Positions 14,718-23,312 of a stretch of DNA of 39,608 bases are shown here, in pieces. The DNA is taken from positions 71,278-110,885 of the forward strand of contig NZ_QKMR01000016.1 of the NCBI RefSeq assembly GCF_003208175.1, written 5' to 3'. The notes under the pieces were generated by a model that saw nothing but the letters and a program-made list of their open reading frames with translations, had not been told where the DNA came from and made no database searches. Numbering within the stretch: the first letter of the stretch is position 1; each line of letters starts with the position of its first letter. This stretch comes from Ruminiclostridium sufflavum DSM 19573 (lineage in GTDB: Bacteria > Bacillota > Clostridia > Acetivibrionales > DSM-1351). The translations under genes and the position numbers were made by a program.

Positions 14718-16110
14718 ATTAACAGAATCTGCTCGGCCGAAATATCTTCAGCTGTTTGACTGCTTGAAGGAGCTGATTGCGGCGGGACAAATAAAGCCGG
14801 GTGAGAAGCTGCCTGCAATCAGAAGCTTTGCACAAAGGCTGGGAGTTAATAATGTAACTGTTATAAATGCATATAAGCAGCTTGAAAATAATAAATATAT
14901 TACGGCTAAAAAGGGCAGCGGGTATTATGTATCAGGCAGCAGGCTGCAAAAGGAGGAAATATATTCGTCAAGTGACATAGGTATAGCTGATAATGAGCCA
15001 ATAATAAATTTTGCCAGTGCCACGCCGCATCCGTCCGTATTTCCTGTGGAATCCTTTAAAGAATGTATAAATGAAGTCATAGAAAGAGATAAGGGGTTTG
15101 CTTTCGGATATCAGGACAGCAAGGGCTTTAAACCTCTCAGGAAATCAATACTTAATTATCTGGATAAAAGGTATTCGATTAAAATGGAAAACGAGGATAA
15201 TATTCAGATTGTTTCGGGAGCCCAGCAGGGAATAGATTTGATAGGAAAGGTATTATTAAATCCGGGAGACTATGTTATTACTGAAAATCCCACCTATGAC
15301 GGAGCAACGGAAGTTTTTAAATCCAGAGGCGCAAGGGTTGTAAGGGTTAAGCTTGAAAAGGACGGAATTGACCTTGTTGATTTGGAAAAGAAAATAAGGA
15401 TTTGCAAGCCAAAGCTTCTTTATGTAATGACAAGCTTTCAAAATCCCACCACAATTTCCTACAGCCGTCAGAAGCTCAGGGAATTGCTTGAGCTGGCCAA
15501 GGCATACAATACCTTTATCGTCGAGGATGATTCCATGTCGGATCTTTGCTATGAAGATACCAGCCCCCAAACACTCAAGGCTCTGGATGATAATAACGCT
15601 TATGTAATATATTTAAAAAGCTTTTCAAAAATATTGATGCCGGGTCTGAGGGCGGGATGTATGGTAATACCCGATTTACTTATCAATGATTTCGCTAAAA
15701 TAAAAAATACCAGTGATATTTCCTCCTCCGGGCTTATACAAAGGTCGTTGGACATGTATTTTGACAGCGGGAAATGGGATGAACACCACCAATATATGAT
15801 AGAAATATACAAAGGTAAATACGAATTCATGCTAAGCAGACTGGAAAAGCTGTGCAAGCGCGGTATTAGCTTTGACAGGCCTAAGGGCGGCTTGTATTTC
15901 TGGATAAAAGTGCCGAAGTATCTGTCGGCAAAAAACATTTATGACGATTGTAAAAAAAATGGGCTTTTACTTTTACCTTCAGGCATTTTTTATGATATAA
16001 ACAATGAAAACAGGGACAGCTATATCAGGCTGAGCTTTGCGTCATCTGGTATTGAACAGATAAGAGAAGGGATGATAATATTGGAGAATGCCCTTTTCAA
16101 TAATCAGTAA
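14698..16110 (+). CDS. pdxR: MocR-type GntR/aminotransferase regulator, probable PdxR
   Basis: 470 aa from ATG 14698, preceded by AGGAGGT. Residues 1-80 form a GntR winged helix (YLQLFDCLKELIAAGQIKPGEKLPAIRSFAQRLGVNNVTVINAYKQLE). Residues about 105-465 form an inactive fold-type I aminotransferase domain with the PLP-binding Lys311 in SFSK and NPTY and FQNP blocks. MocR proteins sense PLP; those divergent from pdxST (PdxR) activate PLP synthesis when PLP is low. The position here supports this role, although other MocR targets cannot be excluded. Confidence 0.85.
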   Translation: MINVSIQLTESARPKYLQLFDCLKELIAAGQIKPGEKLPAIRSFAQRLGVNNVTVINAYKQLENNKYITAKKGSGYYVSGSRLQKEEIYSSSDIGIADNEPIINFASATPHPSVFPVESFKECINEVIERDKGFAFGYQDSKGFKPLRKSILNYLDKRYSIKMENEDNIQIVSGAQQGIDLIGKVLLNPGDYVITENPTYDGATEVFKSRGARVVRVKLEKDGIDLVDLEKKIRICKPKLLYVMTSFQNPTTISYSRQKLRELLELAKAYNTFIVEDDSMSDLCYEDTSPQTLKALDDNNAYVIYLKSFSKILMPGLRAGCMVIPDLLINDFAKIKNTSDISSSGLIQRSLDMYFDSGKWDEHHQYMIEIYKGKYEFMLSRLEKLCKRGISFDRPKGGLYFWIKVPKYLSAKNIYDDCKKNGLLLLPSGIFYDINNENRDSYIRLSFASSGIEQIREGMIILENALFNNQ

Positions 16111-16166
16111 TATTATGGCATTTACGTTAAGCCTAGAATTGACAATACTTTTGTAATTAAATCCAG

Positions 16167-16673
16167 TCATGAATATTGTATTGGTTTAAACCTTTTAAAA
16201 AGCTTATTGGGGCCGTAATACCTTTTGTAGATGCTGTGGGTCAGGCCGTAATCAATAATTAAAGGGACATTATCTATAAGGCCCCAGTTCGAGGCTCTGG
16301 AAAGATCCTTTGAGCTAAGTCCGTTGTTTTTTATATCTCCGATAATTAATTTGTCATGCATAAACAATGACTTTATACTTCTTTTATTATAATAGTTATA
16401 AATTACAGAGAGATTTTTGATTCTTTTAGCCTTGGGCATAACAAGGCATCTGTTATCCTCTGATACGGCTACTACTTCTGCAAGAAGCTCAGACCGGTGA
16501 GACTGGTAGGCTTTGCGCTCGGATTCGTTTTGCAGGGTGCCCCTGATATCCCGGGCTATCTTGACTGCAAAACCGTCATTTAAATCATAGACTGTTCTTG
16601 AAGAACCGGTTCCTATAATGTTATATTTACCGCCCTTTATTTCAGTAATAATAATATCAAAATCGTACTTCAT
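16167..16673 (-). CDS. Small protein-kinase-fold protein of unknown function
   Basis: 168 aa from ATG 16673, preceded by GGGGG. A glycine-rich loop IGTGSSRTVYDL (20-31), a Lys38 in FAVKIA, GDIKNNGL around Asp113 (compare catalytic loops reading GDxKxxN), and LIIDYGLT with DYG at 141-143 in place of DFG outline a compact kinase-like fold. The C-lobe helices after DYG are almost missing, since the protein ends 25 residues later. It may phosphorylate a small molecule or protein, or be a pseudokinase; family not recognised. Monocistronic; the leader block is shared with pdxS. Confidence 0.7.
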   Translation of the reverse strand: MKYDFDIIITEIKGGKYNIIGTGSSRTVYDLNDGFAVKIARDIRGTLQNESERKAYQSHRSELLAEVVAVSEDNRCLVMPKAKRIKNLSVIYNYYNKRSIKSLFMHDKLIIGDIKNNGLSSKDLSRASNWGLIDNVPLIIDYGLTHSIYKRYYGPNKLFKRFKPIQYS

Positions 16674-16705
16674 ATTAACCCCCACGCCGGGTACCGGCAC
16701 AAAAT
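16674..16705 (-). promoter_or_regulatory. Shared hairpin/Shine-Dalgarno leader block before the kinase-fold gene
   Basis: Minus strand reads TTTTGTGCCGGTACCCGGC, GTGGGGGTTAAT, ATG. The block differs from the pdxS leader only in the stem/loop core and one base of the Shine-Dalgarno; GCCGG pairs with CCGGC, keeping the hairpin with different bases. Confidence 0.6.
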
Positions 16706-16710
16706 ATTAT

Positions 16711-16791
16711 GAAAGCAACAGTGGCGGACCTCTGCTTCGCAGCGGTATGCAAGTGCTTTCACAGCTATGCTTGAATTGGCTTTTAAGCTGT
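16711..16791. other. GC-richer structured intergenic stretch
   Basis: GAAAGCA (16711-16717) can pair with TGCTTTC (16754-16760), enclosing CTGC-TTC-GCAG (16732-16742). ACAGCT (16761-16766) can pair with AGCTGT (16786-16791). No open frame of note is present. The part GAATTGGCTTTTAAGCTG resembles GAATTAAGCTTTTAAGCTG in the repeat at 9041. It may be a decayed repeat or an unrecognised RNA. Confidence 0.35.
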
Positions 16792-16958
16792 AGCTACGCG
16801 GATACGGCTTTCCCTTTAAAAACATAGAATTTTATATGATTAAAAACTCATTACATAGTATTCGGGTTAAGGAATTTATGTGAATTATATCCTGGTGGTG
16901 TTATGGGCTGAATTGTAAGCATAGCAGCGACTGTGCCAATAGTTTTTAAATGAATGCC

Positions 16959-16987
16959 TTGACGAAAATATTTCGTTGATGTATTAT
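16959..16987 (+). promoter_or_regulatory. Promoter of the ileS T-box leader
   Basis: TTGACG (16959-16964), 17-bp spacer, TATTAT (16982-16987). Transcription would begin near 16994, shortly before the T-box. Confidence 0.75.
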
Positions 16988-17032
16988 AAATAAATAACTG
17001 TAAATAAAGCTTTTAAATATGTTAAATAATGA

Positions 17033-17312
17033 TGATTGGAACGAGTAGAAAGCAGCTGGCTTCAAAGAGAGTGAGGATTTGGTGAAATCTCACAGGTTCA
17101 AGCTTTTGAAAATCCTCCATGAGTTGCAGCCTGAAATTGATTTTAGTGTAAGGTGCGCCGGTGAACAGCCGTTATACAAATGAAGTGATTGTTATCATGC
17201 TTTAAACCTGCAATGCTTGTTTTTACAATTTTGCTGTGTTTAAGGAGCATGCTGCAAATAAATTGGGTGGTACCGCGAAAATAGCCTCGTCCCTGTGTGG
17301 AACGGGGTTTTG
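17033..17312 (+). promoter_or_regulatory. T-box leader of ileS (tRNA-Ile sensing)
   Basis: The invariant antiterminator sequence AATTGGGTGGTACCGCGAAA lies at 17261-17280, followed by the terminator CCTCGT (17285-17290) with ACGGGG (17302-17307) and T-run. The 5' part has the AG-containing stem I region GAACGAGTAGAAAGCAGCTGG. A likely specifier is ATT at 17136-17138 in CTGAAATTGATT, an Ile codon. Uncharged tRNA-Ile binding stabilises the antiterminator and turns on ileS. Confidence 0.95.
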
Positions 17313-17374
17313 TTATGTTTAAATAATGCCTATCATTTTATTTTTAAAAATTATAAATTATGGAGGAAAGAAAA

Positions 17375-20167
17375 ATGCCAGAAGATTATGGAAAGACTTT
17401 AAATCTCCCGCAGACAGATTTCCCTATGAGAGCAAATTTGCCTCAAAGAGAGCCTGAATTTCTGAAAAAATGGGAAGACATGGATATTTATCATAAGCAG
17501 CTCGAGAAGACAGAAGGCAAGCCGACATTTATACTTCATGACGGACCGCCTTATGCAAACGGCGGAATCCATCTTGGAACTGCACTTAACAAGATTTTGA
17601 AGGATATAGTGGTTAAATATCACAGTATGGCAGGTTACCATACTCCCTATGTTCCCGGTTGGGATACTCACGGACTTCCTATAGAACAAAGAGCCATTAA
17701 AGAGCTTGGACTGAAAAGACACGAGGTAGGGCCTGTTGTTTTCAGAGAAGCATGTGAAGGCTTTGCAATGAAGTATCTGAATATTCAGAGAGATGCTTTT
17801 AAGCGTCTGGGAGTCAGAGCTGATTGGGAAAACCCGTATATTACATTAAAGCCTGAGTTTGAAGCGATGCAGGTAGAGGTGTTTGGAAAAATGGCTACAA
17901 ACGGACATATATATAAGGGCTTGAAGCCTGTTTACTGGTGTCCGGAATGTGAAACAGCATTGGCCGAAGCTGAAATTGAGTATGCTGATGATACAACGGT
18001 ATCAATTTATGTAAAATTTCAGGTGAGAGACGACAAGGGATTATTTGAAGGCATTGCTGACAAGGAAAAGGTTAATTTTGTTATATGGACAACCACAACA
18101 TGGACTTTGCCTGCTAACCTTGCAATATGCCTGAATGAAAATTTTGAGTATTCACTTGTTAAAGCAAATGATGAGTACTATGTGCTTGCAACTGAATTGG
18201 TTGAAAAAACCATGAAAGCCGCAGGGATATCGGAATATGAAACAGTTAAAAAATATCAGGGCAGCCAGCTTGAGAGAATTCAATGCAGGCATCCTTTTCT
18301 GGACAGGGATTCAATGGTTATTCTCGGCGACCATGTAACTCTGGAAGCCGGAACAGGCTGTGTTCATACTGCTCCCGGACATGGTGTTGAGGACTATCTG
18401 GTTTGTCAGAAATACAAGGAAATACCTGTTATCGTTCCCGTTGACAGCAAGGGTGTATTGACAGAGGAAGCAGGTCCTTTTGCAGGAATGTTCTACAAAA
18501 AGTCTAACGGAGCAATTTTGGAAAGACTGATATCTGACGGAAGACTCCTTGCTTCGGAGAAAATAGTTCATCAGTACCCGCATTGCTGGAGATGCAAGGA
18601 CCCCATAATCTTCCGTGCAACCGAGCAGTGGTTTGCCTCTATAGACAGCTTCAGAGAAGAGGCTTTAAATGCAATCAAGGGTGTTAAATGGGTTCCCGAG
18701 TGGGGCGAAGAAAGAATAACAAATATGGTAAAGGACAGAGGGGATTGGTGTATATCCAGACAGAGAATCTGGGGCTTGCCTATTCCGATATTCTATTGCA
18801 GAGAATGCGGAAAAGAGTTGATAAATGCCGACACAATCAAGGCTGTGGCAGACCTGTTCAGGAAAAAGGGCTCCAATGCATGGTATGCCTTATCTGCCTC
18901 GGAAATACTACCGGCCGGTACTGAATGCGAATGCGGACATTCGGAGTTTGAGAAGGAAAAGGATATCATGGATGTCTGGTTTGACAGCGGTTCAAGTCAT
19001 GCAGCTGTGTTGGAAAGCAGAGAAGGTTTGTCTTCTCCGGCGGATTTATATTTAGAGGGAAGTGACCAGCATCGAGGATGGTTCCAGTCCTCACTGCTGA
19101 CAGCTGTGGCAACGAGAGGGAAAGCGCCGTATAAAGCGGTTTTGACACATGGATATGTTATAGATGAGGAAAAGAGAAAAATGTCCAAGTCCTTGGGGAA
19201 CGGTATTGACCCCGCTGATGTTATAAAGGAATATGGCGCGGATATATTGAGAATTTGGGTTGCCTCGTCCGATTATACAACCGATATCAAAATTTCAAAG
19301 GAATTATTGAAGCAGTTATCGGAGGTCTATAGGAAAATAAGAAATACTGCCAGATACATTCTCGGTAATATAGCCGGCTTCAACCCCGATACTGACAGCG
19401 TTGACTACTCGGAAATGTGCGAGCTTGATAAATGGGCGCTTTACAAGCTGACTATGCTGATTAAAAAGGTAACTGAAGCATATAAAACATATGAATTCCA
19501 TACAATGTTCCATGCCATACACAATTTCTGCGTTGTAGATATGAGTAATTTTTATCTTGATATAATTAAGGACAGGCTGTATACCTCCAAGGCAGCTTCA
19601 AAGGAGAGAAAAGCTGCGCAGACCGTCATGTATGAAATATTGCATTCTTTGGTACTGATGCTTACACCTGTGCTTGCGTTTACTACTGAGGAGATATGGC
19701 AGTATATGCCTCATAGAGCCGGCGATGATACTGAAAGCATACAGCTGAACGATTTGCCGGAAATGAATGAAAAATATATTGATAAGACATTGGCAGAGAA
19801 ATGGGATAAGATACTTGCGCTTCGTTCCGATGTTTCAAAAGCGTTGGAAGTTGCAAGAGCAAATAAGACAATAGGGCACTCATTAAATGCAAAGGTTACT
19901 ATATTTGCAGACGGAGAGGATTATAATTTTATAAAGAGTCTTGAGAGTGATTTGGTTACAATATTTATAATTTCCGATGCTTCGGTTAAAAAGCTGTCTG
20001 AAGCTTCAGAAGGAGCTCAGAAGGGTGATGAAATGCCCGAAATCAAAATTTCTGTTGAACAGGCCTCAGGCGATAAATGTGATAGATGCTGGATGTTCAG
20101 TGAATACGTGGGAAAGGATGAAAAGCATCCTACCCTGTGCAAGAGATGCGCTGATGTGGTCGGCTGA
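17375..20167 (+). CDS. ileS: Isoleucyl-tRNA synthetase
   Basis: 930 aa from ATG 17375, with GGAGG 8 nt before; the ATG at 17360 overlaps that site. Class I synthetase: HIGH-type motif HLGT at 66-69 in [15 protein letters not shown], the CP1 editing domain in the middle ([25 protein letters not shown]), KMSKS at about 602-606, and a C-terminal zinc finger CDRCW...CKRC. It attaches isoleucine to tRNA-Ile in the cytoplasm. Controlled by the T-box upstream. Confidence 0.98.
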   Translation: MPEDYGKTLNLPQTDFPMRANLPQREPEFLKKWEDMDIYHKQLEKTEGKPTFILHDGPPYANGGIHLGTALNKILKDIVVKYHSMAGYHTPYVPGWDTHGLPIEQRAIKELGLKRHEVGPVVFREACEGFAMKYLNIQRDAFKRLGVRADWENPYITLKPEFEAMQVEVFGKMATNGHIYKGLKPVYWCPECETALAEAEIEYADDTTVSIYVKFQVRDDKGLFEGIADKEKVNFVIWTTTTWTLPANLAICLNENFEYSLVKANDEYYVLATELVEKTMKAAGISEYETVKKYQGSQLERIQCRHPFLDRDSMVILGDHVTLEAGTGCVHTAPGHGVEDYLVCQKYKEIPVIVPVDSKGVLTEEAGPFAGMFYKKSNGAILERLISDGRLLASEKIVHQYPHCWRCKDPIIFRATEQWFASIDSFREEALNAIKGVKWVPEWGEERITNMVKDRGDWCISRQRIWGLPIPIFYCRECGKELINADTIKAVADLFRKKGSNAWYALSASEILPAGTECECGHSEFEKEKDIMDVWFDSGSSHAAVLESREGLSSPADLYLEGSDQHRGWFQSSLLTAVATRGKAPYKAVLTHGYVIDEEKRKMSKSLGNGIDPADVIKEYGADILRIWVASSDYTTDIKISKELLKQLSEVYRKIRNTARYILGNIAGFNPDTDSVDYSEMCELDKWALYKLTMLIKKVTEAYKTYEFHTMFHAIHNFCVVDMSNFYLDIIKDRLYTSKAASKERKAAQTVMYEILHSLVLMLTPVLAFTTEEIWQYMPHRAGDDTESIQLNDLPEMNEKYIDKTLAEKWDKILALRSDVSKALEVARANKTIGHSLNAKVTIFADGEDYNFIKSLESDLVTIFIISDASVKKLSEASEGAQKGDEMPEIKISVEQASGDKCDRCWMFSEYVGKDEKHPTLCKRCADVVG

Positions 20168-20219
20168 AGCATCGGGAAGGGTGTACGTATCCTTTTTAGC
20201 TAATATTGATGCTTCAGGC
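20162..20219 (+). terminator. Hairpin at the end of ileS
   Basis: CTGAAGCATC, starting in the ileS stop codon region, pairs with GATGCTTCAG about 35 nt later. No strong T-run follows, so termination is uncertain. Confidence 0.4.
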
Positions 20220-20259
20220 TAAAGCTTCCTGAATTATTATTTGCACTTAAGCTTAAAAT

Positions 20260-20300
20260 TTGGGACGGAACTTGCACAGGCATATTTCGTCCCAATTATC
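20260..20300 (+). promoter_or_regulatory. Hairpin ahead of aroB
   Basis: TTGGGACG (20260-20267) pairs exactly with CGTCCCAA (20288-20295), followed by a moderately T-rich stretch, 45 nt before the aroB start. It could be a weak terminator for ileS or an attenuator for aroB. Confidence 0.4.
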
Positions 20301-20340
20301 TGTTGTTTTAAAAAAATTAATGCAGTTGGGGGGAGCAGCT

Positions 20341-21420
20341 ATGATTAGACATATGGTAAATTTAAAGGAGAGAAGCTATCCGATATGTATTACCACCAGC
20401 TTTGATGATTTTGGGAAAACCTTTCTGTCTCTTAGAACAGGAAAAAAGCTTTTAATTGTTACTGACGAAAATGTTGACAAATATTATTCTGATATATGCT
20501 CGAAGGAACTGGAAAATAATGGATTTGAGGTTTCAAGGCATGTTCTCGCACCCGGTGAGCAGCACAAAAACTTGGAAGCCGTATATGGAATATATCAGCA
20601 ATTGGTGGAATACAAATTTGACAGAACAGATACCTTAGTGGCACTGGGCGGAGGTGTGGTGGGGGATATTACCGGCTTCGCCGCGGCTACCTATATGCGG
20701 GGAATAAATTTTGTCCAGGTTCCGACTACTTTGTTATCCCAAGCTGACAGCAGTGTGGGAGGAAAGACGGGCGTTGATTTTAACGGACACAAGAATGTTA
20801 TAGGAGCATTTTATCAGCCCAAATTAGTATTCATCAATGTAAATACAATTAAGACACTCCCGAAAAGAGAAGTTTCCGCAGGCCTTGCGGAAGTTATAAA
20901 GCACGGACTTATACTGGATGAGGAGTACTGTTATTATATAAATGAAAATGCAGAGAAAATCTTTAATTATGATGAGAATGTTCTGCAGTATCTTGCGAAG
21001 AAAAACTGTGCGATTAAAGGCAGTGTTGTCGAAGAGGACGAAAAAGAAAATGAATTAAGGGCAATTCTGAATTTTGGGCATACCATCGGCCATGCGGTAG
21101 AAACAGTGCAAAATTTCAGTCTGCTTCACGGTGAATGCGTTTCAATTGGAATTGCAGGTGCTTTCAGGCTATCCTTATATTTAGGTGCTGTCAATGAAGC
21201 TGCTGTTGAAAACGTAAAAAAAATGCTTTTAAAACTTGAATTGCCTGTATCCTTGCCGGGCTTAGACGTTGAAAAGGTATACAGCCATATATTCTATGAT
21301 AAAAAGGTAAAGGATAATAAGCTGAAATTTGTTTTACCTCGCAGGATAGGTGAGGTTTTCCAGTGCAATATTGAGGACAGCGAGCTAATAAAAAAAGTAC
21401 TTTTTGATTTATCAAAATAA
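20341..21420 (+). CDS. aroB: 3-Dehydroquinate synthase
   Basis: 359 aa from ATG 20341, preceded by GGGGGGAG; an upstream frame extension has no ribosome site and runs through a hairpin. NAD-binding GGGVVGDITGFAAATYMRG, PTTLLSQADSSVGGKTGVDF, metal ligands in EVIKHG and FGHTIGHAVE, and a third His in LLHGECVSIG are all present. It converts DAHP to 3-dehydroquinate, step two of the shikimate pathway. The other aro genes are not in this window. Confidence 0.97.
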   Translation: MIRHMVNLKERSYPICITTSFDDFGKTFLSLRTGKKLLIVTDENVDKYYSDICSKELENNGFEVSRHVLAPGEQHKNLEAVYGIYQQLVEYKFDRTDTLVALGGGVVGDITGFAAATYMRGINFVQVPTTLLSQADSSVGGKTGVDFNGHKNVIGAFYQPKLVFINVNTIKTLPKREVSAGLAEVIKHGLILDEEYCYYINENAEKIFNYDENVLQYLAKKNCAIKGSVVEEDEKENELRAILNFGHTIGHAVETVQNFSLLHGECVSIGIAGAFRLSLYLGAVNEAAVENVKKMLLKLELPVSLPGLDVEKVYSHIFYDKKVKDNKLKFVLPRRIGEVFQCNIEDSELIKKVLFDLSK

Positions 21421-21465
21421 CAGGAAATAATTTTAAAAATAAAGAGGCGTGTTTTTGCAGAAAAT

Positions 21466-21494
21466 ACCGTTAGCTGATGCTGACGGTTTTTTTT
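21466..21494 (+). terminator. Terminator of aroB
   Basis: ACCGTTAGC and GCTGACGGT (one G-U) around TGAT, followed by eight T. Confidence 0.9.
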
Positions 21495-21562
21495 ATGAAA
21501 AAACAGTGCAAACGAACTTGTTTCAGCTTAATGAGCATATTAAAGAGTGAAGGGGGAAATAA

Positions 21563-21871
21563 ATGCAGATGGCAAAGGAAAATACCGCAATTAAGCTGTT
21601 AACTAAAAAAGTTGATGAAATGGCATTGAAGATGGAGAAAATGAAGTTTGTCGATTATGTGTATTTTATTGAGCACCCCAGAAAAATGTTATGGGCAAAC
21701 TTTACAAACGGCTTGGCAAGGGGCTTCGGAATAGCAATAGGATTTACTGTCCTGAGTGCGATAACTATTTATATACTGAAGTTTATCGTTACAATTAATC
21801 TTCCGTATATCGGGGAGTTTATAAGCGATATAGTGGAAATAGTTCAGGATAGTATGAAAAATCCGAGATAG
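21563..21871 (+). CDS. Small membrane protein, DUF5665-like
   Basis: 102 aa. An N-terminal charged helix (KLLTKKVDEMALKMEKMKFVDYVYFIEHPRKMLWANF) leads into one hydrophobic helix at about 54-75 (GIAIGFTVLSAITIYILKFIV) and an amphipathic C-terminal helix. The pattern FVDYVYFIEHPRKMLWANFTNGLARGFG recalls the DUF5665 family of small Bacillota membrane proteins, function unknown. The start follows AGGGGG; translation from ATG 21563 or 21569 is possible. The next gene is 75 bp downstream on the same strand. Confidence 0.75.
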   Translation: MQMAKENTAIKLLTKKVDEMALKMEKMKFVDYVYFIEHPRKMLWANFTNGLARGFGIAIGFTVLSAITIYILKFIVTINLPYIGEFISDIVEIVQDSMKNPR

Positions 21872-21946
21872 AAGGGAAAACCTCTGTTTATAAGAAACAG
21901 TTAAATTTTGAGGATATGAAATCAGGAATTTTAAAGGAGGAATTAT

Positions 21947-22579
21947 ATGGATGCAGATAAAACAAACCATTTTAAAGAGAAGCTTGCTGACGAAGCAGAA
22001 AAAATAACCGAAACCTTGGGGCTGATGAGGGAAAACGGCGAAGCAAAAATGAGCGGGGATTCTCCGGAGGAGCTTTCAAATTATGATAATCATCCTGCCG
22101 ATTTGGGAAGTGAGCTGTATTCGGTTGAAATGAATATGGCTCTGAAGGTTCATGAGCAGAGCAAGCTCAATGATATAGCAAGAGCCTTGAGCAAGCTTGA
22201 AACCGGTTCTTACGGCAAATGCGAAAGCTGTAAAGGGGATATTCCTTATGAAAGACTTGAGGCACTGCCGTCAGCCAGATATTGCATTAGCTGTGAAAAA
22301 GAGAAGGAGGCCTCGGAAATAAATACTCCCGATATGTCTTACAAGGAAGTGTTTGATGCGCCGTTCGGCAGGAAATATCTAAACAAGCGTGAGGATGATG
22401 AATTTGAAGGCCTTGACCAGCTTAATGATTTAATGAAATACGGAGCGGCCGATACCCCTCAGGATATGGGAGGGTATGAGGACTATGAGGAGTTTTATAC
22501 AAATGAGCTGGATAATCAGGGAATAGTAGAGGAGGTTGACAAGATTTCAAATCAGCAGTATAAGGAACAGCTGCCTTAG
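21947..22579 (+). CDS. DksA/TraR-type zinc-finger protein, YteA family
   Basis: 210 aa with AAAGGAGGA before ATG. A helical N-terminus including NYDNHPADLGSELYSVEMNMALK, then the DksA zinc finger YGKCESCKGDIPYERLEALPSARYCISCE with Cys pairs CxxC...CxxC. The C-terminal 80 residues are acidic and typical of the Bacillus-type YteA regulators rather than of proteobacterial DksA. These are linked to sporulation in Bacillota; the molecular role is not settled. Confidence 0.88.
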   Translation: MDADKTNHFKEKLADEAEKITETLGLMRENGEAKMSGDSPEELSNYDNHPADLGSELYSVEMNMALKVHEQSKLNDIARALSKLETGSYGKCESCKGDIPYERLEALPSARYCISCEKEKEASEINTPDMSYKEVFDAPFGRKYLNKREDDEFEGLDQLNDLMKYGAADTPQDMGGYEDYEEFYTNELDNQGIVEEVDKISNQQYKEQLP

Positions 22580-22593
22580 AAATAAATACTATT

Positions 22594-22630
22594 AAGGCGA
22601 TAACAATTTTGTTCCTTGTTATCGCCTTTT
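22594..22630 (+). terminator. Strong terminator between converging genes
   Basis: AAGGCGATAACAA (22594-22606) and TTGTTATCGCCTT (22616-22628) form a perfect 13-bp stem with T-rich 3' flank. The symmetric stem may serve both strands. Confidence 0.9.
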
Positions 22631-22649
22631 CAGCTGAATTATATTTTTT

Positions 22650-22895
22650 TCATTCCTCAATCTGAGGCAGGTCACTTAATTTGTAGGTGATACATTTGGA
22701 GGCCCTTGGCACTTTGGTGCTTTTGGCTGGGGTGCCGGCCGCTGTACTGGCTGCTGCTTTAACCGGTTTTTTTATCGCTGATGCCTTGGCACGCGTTGCC
22801 TTTGCTTTTGCCTGGGAGGCCAAATTGTTGCTGCAGCCTTTGTGAGTGCAGCTTCCGTTAATCATAAGAGAACCACATTTGCAATATTCTAACAT
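22650..22895 (-). CDS. Small protein with Cys knuckle and Ala/Lys-rich tail
   Basis: 81 aa from ATG 22895, chosen because GAAGGG lies 9 nt before; ATG 22904 has no spacing. The first 21 residues, LEYCKCGSLMINGSCTHKGC, hold four Cys (5, 7, 16, 21) and His18, resembling a minimal zinc ribbon. Residues 25-65 are low complexity, dominated by Ala, Lys, Thr and Pro (ASQAKAKATRAKASAIKKPV...), like bacterial histone H1-type tails. The C-terminus is acidic (LPQIEE). A nucleic-acid binding role is inferred from composition only. An extended -10 (TGGTATACT, minus strand) lies near 22950. Confidence 0.7.
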   Translation of the reverse strand: MLEYCKCGSLMINGSCTHKGCSNNLASQAKAKATRAKASAIKKPVKAAASTAAGTPAKSTKVPRASKCITYKLSDLPQIEE

Positions 22896-23312
22896 TAAAT
22901 TCATCCCTTCAACTTTTGTAAAATTTAAATATAAGCTATAAGTATAGTATACCACAAAAATTGATACATTAATTGCAACAATGTAATAAATAAGATATAC
23001 GTGTAAATTAATGCAAATAAATGGTAAATAATGTATAAAAAATATAATACGCACTGATGCCTTTGTTCAGTTTTCAAGCCTGCCATTGCTCAAACTTATC
23101 GATGACCTTGCAAAAAAACCGCAGGTACAGTAAGTTAATTCAAAATTATGCATATAACATGTTTCCGAGAAATATATTTATGTAGTATGTTATTGAAATA
23201 GTCTGCTAAAGCCATCAAAATAATTCAGCCGGTATGCACGAGCTTAAAGAATCCGGTTGTTTTGTGTATTGTATCGTTTGGCTTGGGCAACGTCAAGGAA
23301 GGTGAAAAATAA

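Noticed and set aside
23055-23312. Rex (NADH-sensing) site before the glycyl radical operon
   Set aside because: No TTGTTAA-N4-TTAACAA-like sequence could be found.
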